This document shows positions 13,796-18,663 of a stretch of DNA of 18,663 nt, one piece after another. Each line of letters begins with the position of its first letter. Position 1 is the stretch's first letter. The notes below the pieces were generated by a model. That model was not told the DNA's origin. It did not search any database and worked only from the letters and a program-made list of their open reading frames with translations. A program made the translations under genes and the position numbers. The stretch is from Methanocorpusculum sp. (lineage in GTDB: Archaea; Halobacteriota; Methanomicrobia; Methanomicrobiales; Methanocorpusculaceae), in the NCBI GenBank assembly GCA_029987235.1, contig DALTWF010000031.1, forward strand, positions 1 to 18,663, given 5' to 3'.

Positions 13796-16700
13796 TGGTA
13801 ATAGATATGAAATGTATTAAAGCATGTATAATAACGCTGATAACCTTAACATTAGTTTGTGGTTTATTTGGTACAGCAGTAGCGGTTGAAACATCAACCT
13901 TAGATTATACTGTTACTAAAGATGGTGTAGCAGTTGATGTTGTTCAACCCGGGGACACAGTTCAAGTGAACGTCATGTGGTCTCGCACATCTCCAGCGAA
14001 TGTAATTCCTGGATATCAGTTATTTTTGGATATAGATGATAGTGATTTATTGCAGCCGGTAACAGCGACCGTTGCAGGTGCATCGGGAACTCCTGTTGAA
14101 TCAACTGCTCCTGACCTCTATATTACAAATAATATGTTGCAGATTGTAAAAGAACCATATTATAAAGGAACTCAATCTAATATATTCTCTGACAAAAGAG
14201 TAATTATATTTCGTATGCCTTCTTCTGGTGGTGAATTTTATCAGTCTGCATCGAAAGAGAATTTTAATTTACCAATGTGTTTGGCAACAATAAATTATAA
14301 AGTTCCAGAGACTGTTAGTACTGAATCTACGGTTACTCTGTCATTTGGTACAAATTGTGAGATTCTTGTAGATGATGACTATACATTGAATACTTTTGCC
14401 CTTCACATTCATCCAGATGTAACCTTAGACTATGCAGTAAACGATTCGACATATGGTACAGTAACACCGACATCAGAAACTGTTGGTGCAGTAAAGGATA
14501 CTGTTGACGAACCGACCGGTTCCACCGCAACAGCAGAATCAGGTTACCACCTTGAAAACTGGACCTATGATGACTTAAGCGGCACTGAACAGACCTCAAC
14601 TGAAGAACATCTGACGCCGCACACCGAGAAGTACGCAATCACCGACTACTACACGGACACCACATACACGGCAAACTTTGCGCCAAACAAGACGAATATT
14701 ACATTCTATGAGAGTGAATCTGTAGAAGCTGCAGGCAACCCCTATGAGAACACCTACAATGCGGCGGTGAATTTCGCAGCAGATCCGGTTAAGGAAGGAT
14801 ACTCCTTTCTCGGATGGAAAGTCGAACTCGAAGGCGGATCCTTTGCAGACCTTGATAGCGAGGATTATGTCGTATCTAATGTGTGGAAATATACCGGGGG
14901 CCATGACGGCGCTCTTTCAGTTTATGCTGACTGGAATGTAAACAAATCCACCCTGAAATTTGACGAAAACGGCGGAGACAAGGAAGTATCTGATGCAGTT
15001 ATTGAATACAACGCAACAGAAACCGACAAAACCAAGGCAGAGCTCATTGACACCCACCAGACCGGATTCTCCCTGCACGGCTGGAACATTACCGGAAGCA
15101 GCCCGGGCATCACCCTCATTGATGAAAACGGTGCTCTTTGCAAGAGCGTATCCTATGGCGGAACAGATTACACCGATGCAGACGGCAAATGGTTAATTAC
15201 AACCGATGGAACCGTAGTTAATCTTACCGCATGGTGGGGACCCAAACTGGTTGACGTCACCCTTAACCCGGTCCTTGACTGCCCCGGTGCACAAACACTC
15301 GTGAAAGCAACCTATGGACAGGCAATGCCTGCCATCACCGCTCCGGCAAAAACCGGATACACCTTCAACGGCTACTTCAGCTCAATGGAAGGCGCCGGTA
15401 CAAAGTACTACAACGATGACGGAACAAGTGCACAGAACTGGGATTCAGAAGACCCGGCAACCCTGTACGCATTCTGGACCGCACACACCACTGAAATCAC
15501 CCTTACCGAAAACGGCGGCAGCGGTGTATCTCCGGCAACCGTCACTGCAACGTACGGCAGCTCTGCATTATCAGATGCCATCACCAACCCGACACTTACC
15601 GGAAACACCTTCCACGGCTGGAAACTGACCACTGACTCCACCTCAGACACCCTTATCGGTACCGACGGCAAACTCGTTGCCGGCATCACCGGATACACCG
15701 AAGGCGGCGTCTGGAGCAATGCAGCCGATTCAACTCTTGAAGTATTCGGCAGCTGGACTCCAAATGTAACCCATGTAACCTTTGTAAAGACCGAAGGAGA
15801 CACCTTCCAGCAGGACTTTACCTACAACACATCCATCGGCACGATTCAGGCACCGTCCAGAACCGGCTACACCTTCAACGGCTGGAATCTGGGAACCGCC
15901 GGCGGCATTCAGATTCTGAATACCGACGGAGAATTCGTTGATTCCACCTACGGAAACGGAACCATCTGGACCAATGCATCTTATGCCGACGACTCTGAAA
16001 TGACGCTTGTCGCATCCTGGACTGCAAAAGAAACAACCCTGAACATGGACCCGGCAAACGGCACTGCTGCATACACCGGAAAAGCAGTCTTCGACTCCAC
16101 TGCACCTACCTCAACCGGTGCACTTCAGCCGGTCAAAGACGGCAAATTTGTCTTCGACGGCTGGTATACATCCGGCGTTAAACTCATCGGCACCGATGCA
16201 AAATTCATCACCGGAACCGAAACTGCCCAGTGGGTAAAGAACGGCAAATGGAGCAACGAAACCGCAGCACTGGATATCGCTGCAAAATACCTGCCGGACC
16301 TTTCCTATGCAGGACTTGACGGCAAAGCAACCGTAGTTGAAGATGAATCAGGAAACTATGTAATCACCTTAAACAAGGATGTAACCGGAACAGTATCAAT
16401 TCCTGATACCTGGGGCGATGTTATCCTTGACCTGGACAATCACACCATTAAAGGCGCCGACGGAACCGCCGGCAGTCCGAATGGAAAGCCGGCAGTCATC
16501 ATCACCGATGAAGGCGGAGCAGGAACCACCATTACCGTTAAGGACGGAGAAATCACCGGCGGTAACGGTGCAGACGGAACCGCACCCGGCAACGGAGGAA
16601 ACGCTATTGAAAGCCAGTCCGATGCAGCAGGAACCAAAGTCATTGTTTCCGATCAGGGCACTGTAACCGGCGGTAACGGCGGTAACGCAACCAGCGGAAA

Positions 16701-18153
16701 CAACGGCGGTAACGGCGGAAGCGGTATTGCAGGCACAGTCAGCGGCGGTATTGCAACCGAAACCGGCTCTGAAGTTACCGGCGGTAACGGCGGTAACGGA
16801 GGCGACTCCAAGACCGGCAACGGCGGTAACGGCGGTAACGGCGGAAGCGGTATTTCTGCAAATACCGGTGCGGCAGAAGTTGTCAGCAACGGTGATGTTG
16901 TCGGCGGCGACGGCGGTAACGGAGGAAACTCCGAGGCAGGCAACGGCGGTAACGGCGGTAACGGCGGTACAGGCGATGTCGACGGCTACGGCGGCAACGG
17001 CGGCGCAGCATCCGATGGTCACACCCCGGGCAGCACCGGATCCGGTGAAGAATCCGGTGAAATAAATTACTGGGTTAACTACCTTGCACCCGGAAGCAGC
17101 CTTCCGAAACAGAATGTTGCAGTTCTGGTTAACGCAACCGGTGTAACCGTTGGTAACGGCATCAGCACACCGGTTAAATCAGGTTCCACCTTCCTTGGAT
17201 GGACTACCACCGATGTAACGGTCGTTGACAACCAGTTCACCATGCCCGGCAGAAACATTAACTTTGAGGCATCCTGGGAGGCCCTTCCGGTACCACCAGT
17301 TACTCCGACAGTGACTCCGACTCCGGTACCGCCAGTTACTCCGACAGTGACTCCGACTCCGTCTCCGGTACCGACTAAACATATGTCATCCGGCGGAAGC
17401 AGCGGCGATACCGGTTCGGGACATTACACTCAGTATGAACGTCAGGTCTCCAAGACAGACACCATGTCGTTTGGTTCAAGCGATCTTGTAACCCGGATTA
17501 TCTTCAGTGAACCGGTCTCCGGCGTAGTCACTCTGAACTATGATGTCGCAGGCATCACCGACACGGTAAGTTCATCAGTTGATGTATCCTCCGGTCAGGT
17601 TCAGACCGCTGGACTGAAGAACGCACCGATACTTGTAGCAGACAAGAACGGCGGAGAAATCAAATTTGTCGATATCTTCAAGATTGAAGGTTCAGCAAAT
17701 CTCCCGACTGAGAAAGTAAGAACAATCGGTTTCAAAATTCAGCTTTCAACACTGAGAAATGAAGGATTCACTGTAAATGATGTGATTCTTTACCACGGTG
17801 ATGAGAAAGGCGAAGTCTGGATTCCGCTTGACACCTACCTTGAAAAGAGTGACAATGTCTATGCATACTACCATTCAGAAACCAACGGAGCTTCTCCGTT
17901 TGCAGTAGTGTTCATGGAAGACAAGTCAATTGTAACGGAAGAGACTCAGACCCTGTCGTATGATCAGGCAATGATTGATGCTCAGAACCCGGCTGTTGTT
18001 TCTACTCCGGGCTCAAGCCAGGTTCCGGTTTCTGCACCGACCACCCTGCCGACTGCAGCAGCAATCCCCAGTACGCCGGTACCTGTTGCAGGTCTTCTTG
18101 CAGGTCTTGGAGCAGCAGGTCTTCTTGCAGGCTTCGGACTGAAACGCAGATAA
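13795..18153 (+). CDS. Giant adhesin-like surface protein with InlB-type and Gly/Asn repeats
   Basis: 1,452 residues. Start ATG 13795 overlaps the previous stop (TAATG); ATG 13807 (MKCIKACIITLITLTLVCG) is an alternative for the signal peptide, cleaved near residue 30. Order: cohesin-like module (about 31-215); an N-terminal repeat (HLENWTYDD) and six Listeria-Bacteroides/InlB-type repeats (299-836) marked by FLGW, LHGW, FNGY, FHGW, FNGW and FDGW; a beta-helix-like stretch (VILDLDNHTIKGADG); four GGNGG repeats (920-1075); a further InlB-type repeat (FLGWTTTD); a duplicated Pro/Thr linker; a PGF-pre-PGF-like domain (about 1205-1380); and a C-terminal hydrophobic segment, LLAGLGAAGLLAGFG, plus KRR. 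It lacks the PGF motif itself. Role inferred: cell-surface adhesion. Confidence 0.85.
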   Translation: MVIDMKCIKACIITLITLTLVCGLFGTAVAVETSTLDYTVTKDGVAVDVVQPGDTVQVNVMWSRTSPANVIPGYQLFLDIDDSDLLQPVTATVAGASGTPVESTAPDLYITNNMLQIVKEPYYKGTQSNIFSDKRVIIFRMPSSGGEFYQSASKENFNLPMCLATINYKVPETVSTESTVTLSFGTNCEILVDDDYTLNTFALHIHPDVTLDYAVNDSTYGTVTPTSETVGAVKDTVDEPTGSTATAESGYHLENWTYDDLSGTEQTSTEEHLTPHTEKYAITDYYTDTTYTANFAPNKTNITFYESESVEAAGNPYENTYNAAVNFAADPVKEGYSFLGWKVELEGGSFADLDSEDYVVSNVWKYTGGHDGALSVYADWNVNKSTLKFDENGGDKEVSDAVIEYNATETDKTKAELIDTHQTGFSLHGWNITGSSPGITLIDENGALCKSVSYGGTDYTDADGKWLITTDGTVVNLTAWWGPKLVDVTLNPVLDCPGAQTLVKATYGQAMPAITAPAKTGYTFNGYFSSMEGAGTKYYNDDGTSAQNWDSEDPATLYAFWTAHTTEITLTENGGSGVSPATVTATYGSSALSDAITNPTLTGNTFHGWKLTTDSTSDTLIGTDGKLVAGITGYTEGGVWSNAADSTLEVFGSWTPNVTHVTFVKTEGDTFQQDFTYNTSIGTIQAPSRTGYTFNGWNLGTAGGIQILNTDGEFVDSTYGNGTIWTNASYADDSEMTLVASWTAKETTLNMDPANGTAAYTGKAVFDSTAPTSTGALQPVKDGKFVFDGWYTSGVKLIGTDAKFITGTETAQWVKNGKWSNETAALDIAAKYLPDLSYAGLDGKATVVEDESGNYVITLNKDVTGTVSIPDTWGDVILDLDNHTIKGADGTAGSPNGKPAVIITDEGGAGTTITVKDGEITGGNGADGTAPGNGGNAIESQSDAAGTKVIVSDQGTVTGGNGGNATSGNNGGNGGSGIAGTVSGGIATETGSEVTGGNGGNGGDSKTGNGGNGGNGGSGISANTGAAEVVSNGDVVGGDGGNGGNSEAGNGGNGGNGGTGDVDGYGGNGGAASDGHTPGSTGSGEESGEINYWVNYLAPGSSLPKQNVAVLVNATGVTVGNGISTPVKSGSTFLGWTTTDVTVVDNQFTMPGRNINFEASWEALPVPPVTPTVTPTPVPPVTPTVTPTPSPVPTKHMSSGGSSGDTGSGHYTQYERQVSKTDTMSFGSSDLVTRIIFSEPVSGVVTLNYDVAGITDTVSSSVDVSSGQVQTAGLKNAPILVADKNGGEIKFVDIFKIEGSANLPTEKVRTIGFKIQLSTLRNEGFTVNDVILYHGDEKGEVWIPLDTYLEKSDNVYAYYHSETNGASPFAVVFMEDKSIVTEETQTLSYDQAMIDAQNPAVVSTPGSSQVPVSAPTTLPTAAAIPSTPVPVAGLLAGLGAAGLLAGFGLKRR
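16552..17019 (+). repeat. Four tandem Gly/Asn-rich coding repeats (37, 37, 41, 41 codons)
   Basis: Repeat starts at 16552 (ITGGNG), 16663 (VTGGNGGN), 16774 (VTGGNGGNGG) and 16897 (VVGGDGGNGG). Inside each, the 9-nt unit GGCGGTAAC is iterated. Repeats 3 and 4 are the closest pair. The non-coding frame on the minus strand (16396-17022) is a by-product of this periodicity. Confidence 0.85.
17289..17360 (+). repeat. Two 36-bp tandem repeats coding a Pro/Thr linker
   Basis: Copies at 17289-17324 and 17325-17360 differ by one base. They encode VPPVTPTVTPTP twice, a rigid extended linker before the C-terminal domain. Confidence 0.85.
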
Positions 18154-18164
18154 TCGTCCGGCAG

Positions 18165-18191
18165 AAAAATCAGGGAATTTCCCTGATTTTT
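18165..18191 (+). terminator. Terminator hairpin of the surface-protein operon
   Basis: AAAAATCAGGG (18165-18175) pairs with CCCTGATTTTT (18181-18191): 11 bp perfect, 5-nt loop, ending in a T run. It lies 12 bases after the stop codon, and its A/T symmetry lets it act on both strands. Confidence 0.8.
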
Positions 18192-18203
18192 CGTAAATCG
18201 GGT

Positions 18204-18257
18204 GTGCCGGATTTCAGCAGTGCCGGATTTCAGCGGTGGCGGATTTCAGAGGTGCCG
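18204..18257. repeat. Three 16-nt tandem repeats
   Basis: GTGCCGGATTTCAGCA (18204-18219), then copies at 18220-18235 (one difference) and 18236-18251 (few differences), and a fourth start GTGCCG. Non-coding. Confidence 0.8.
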
Positions 18258-18608
18258 CAAAGGCAGCAGGCAGGAAAGCACATCGGTCGCGGCCGGTGTG
18301 TCCTGACATGTATATGTCGAAAATGGTATTGATTTGACAACGAACACGGAAAATATCCCTGTGTTGTGGGTCTGATGACCGGATGATATGTCTGTCTGGT
18401 ATTGGCGGCTTGGTTCCAGAAGACGAAATACAGACAGTAAGTGCTTATGGCATTTTGTCCGGTCCAAAATAGGTATCAGATTCATGACACCCGGGGCAAT
18501 TCCGGGGCGTGATTTTTGTTTTTTATTTGCATTTTATTTATTTGTTGTTTTGCCGGATTGGAAGTGTACTATCTCCCCCACGAAAGCCACCACGAAAAAC
18601 ACCACGAA

Positions 18609-18663
18609 TCGCCAGCCTTCAGTCGCCAGCCTTCAGTCGCCAGCCTTCAGTCGCCAGCCTTCG
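18609..18663. repeat. 14-nt tandem repeats reaching the window edge
   Basis: TCGCCAGCCTTCAG in three full copies (18609, 18623, 18637) and a fourth cut by the edge. The copies are contiguous with no spacers. They are preceded by three CCACGAA-type units (18578-18608). Confidence 0.85.

Larger units (their letters stand above)
18154..18663. other. Gene-free right end with short tandem repeats
   Basis: Beyond the terminator there is no supportable gene. A minus-strand frame at 18246-18485 lacks an RBS and a recognisable domain. The stretch contains the 16-nt repeats at 18204-18257, a CCCGG/CCGGG inverted repeat near 18488-18504 followed by T-rich sequence, and the 14-nt repeats at the right edge. 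Confidence 0.6.

Noticed and set aside
16396..17022. Long minus-strand open frame of 208 codons rich in Thr-Ala-Val
   Set aside because: It is the mirror of the GGCGGTAAC coding repeats of the giant surface protein; no RBS and no plausible protein composition.
18609..18663. Short repeats that could suggest a CRISPR array
   Set aside because: The 14-nt units are directly contiguous with no spacers, so this is a simple tandem repeat.

Overview
The window looks like a chromosomal segment of a methanogenic euryarchaeon, most plausibly one of the Methanomicrobiales (Methanocorpusculum-like). That placement is an inference. It rests on archaeal TATA-like boxes, strong Shine-Dalgarno sequences (GGAGG), C-terminal PGF-type (archaeosortase) sorting signals, a domain resembling PGF-pre-PGF, and a large cluster of secreted proteins with dockerin, cohesin-like and Listeria-Bacteroides (InlB/Flg_new) repeats. 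No taxonomic marker gene is present.

Left part (1-3200, minus strand). The 5' part of an unknown gene runs off the left edge (407 to 1). It is followed by a non-coding stretch (408-1045) packed with consecutive inverted repeats, with a TATA-like box at one end and a terminator-like hairpin at the other, so it may be a structured RNA. Next comes a compact minus-strand operon of four genes joined by ATGA overlaps: a Cys-rich protein, an HNH endonuclease with a C-terminal HTH, an unknown helical protein and a small HTH protein. A separate ribbon-helix-helix gene with a TTG start lies behind them. This set has the character of a virus- or plasmid-derived remnant.

Middle part (3201-8374). This is gene-poor and repeat-rich. 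It holds a long inverted repeat around a small structured element (3244-3535), a perfect 16-bp inverted repeat (3716-3768), and one full-length AlbA_2/RecG-C-like ATP-binding transcriptional regulator (4155-5816). That gene is bracketed by two 129-bp direct repeats, about 96% identical and 1,940 bp apart, built from helically phased 11-nt GTGCGTTT iterons and 18-bp palindromes. A small membrane protein (6185-6400, minus) and an orphan REC plus winged-helix response regulator (6858-7523) follow. After these comes a long intergenic region that ends in a structured leader of about 280 nt.

Right part (8375-18153, plus strand). Five tightly linked genes encode surface proteins and probably form one operon. 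Two are secreted proteins ending in dockerin modules (8375-10159 and 12128-13795). Two are smaller cohesin-like proteins with low-complexity stalks and PGF-type membrane/sorting tails (10209-11027 and 11040-12125). The last is a 1,452-residue adhesin-like protein: cohesin-like N-terminus, seven to eight InlB-type repeats, a Gly/Asn-rich repeat region, a Pro/Thr linker, a PGF-pre-PGF-like domain and a C-terminal membrane anchor. The simplest reading is a cell-surface assembly in which anchored cohesin-like modules hold dockerin-bearing partners. A strong terminator hairpin ends the cluster at 18165-18191, and the window finishes in short tandem repeats.
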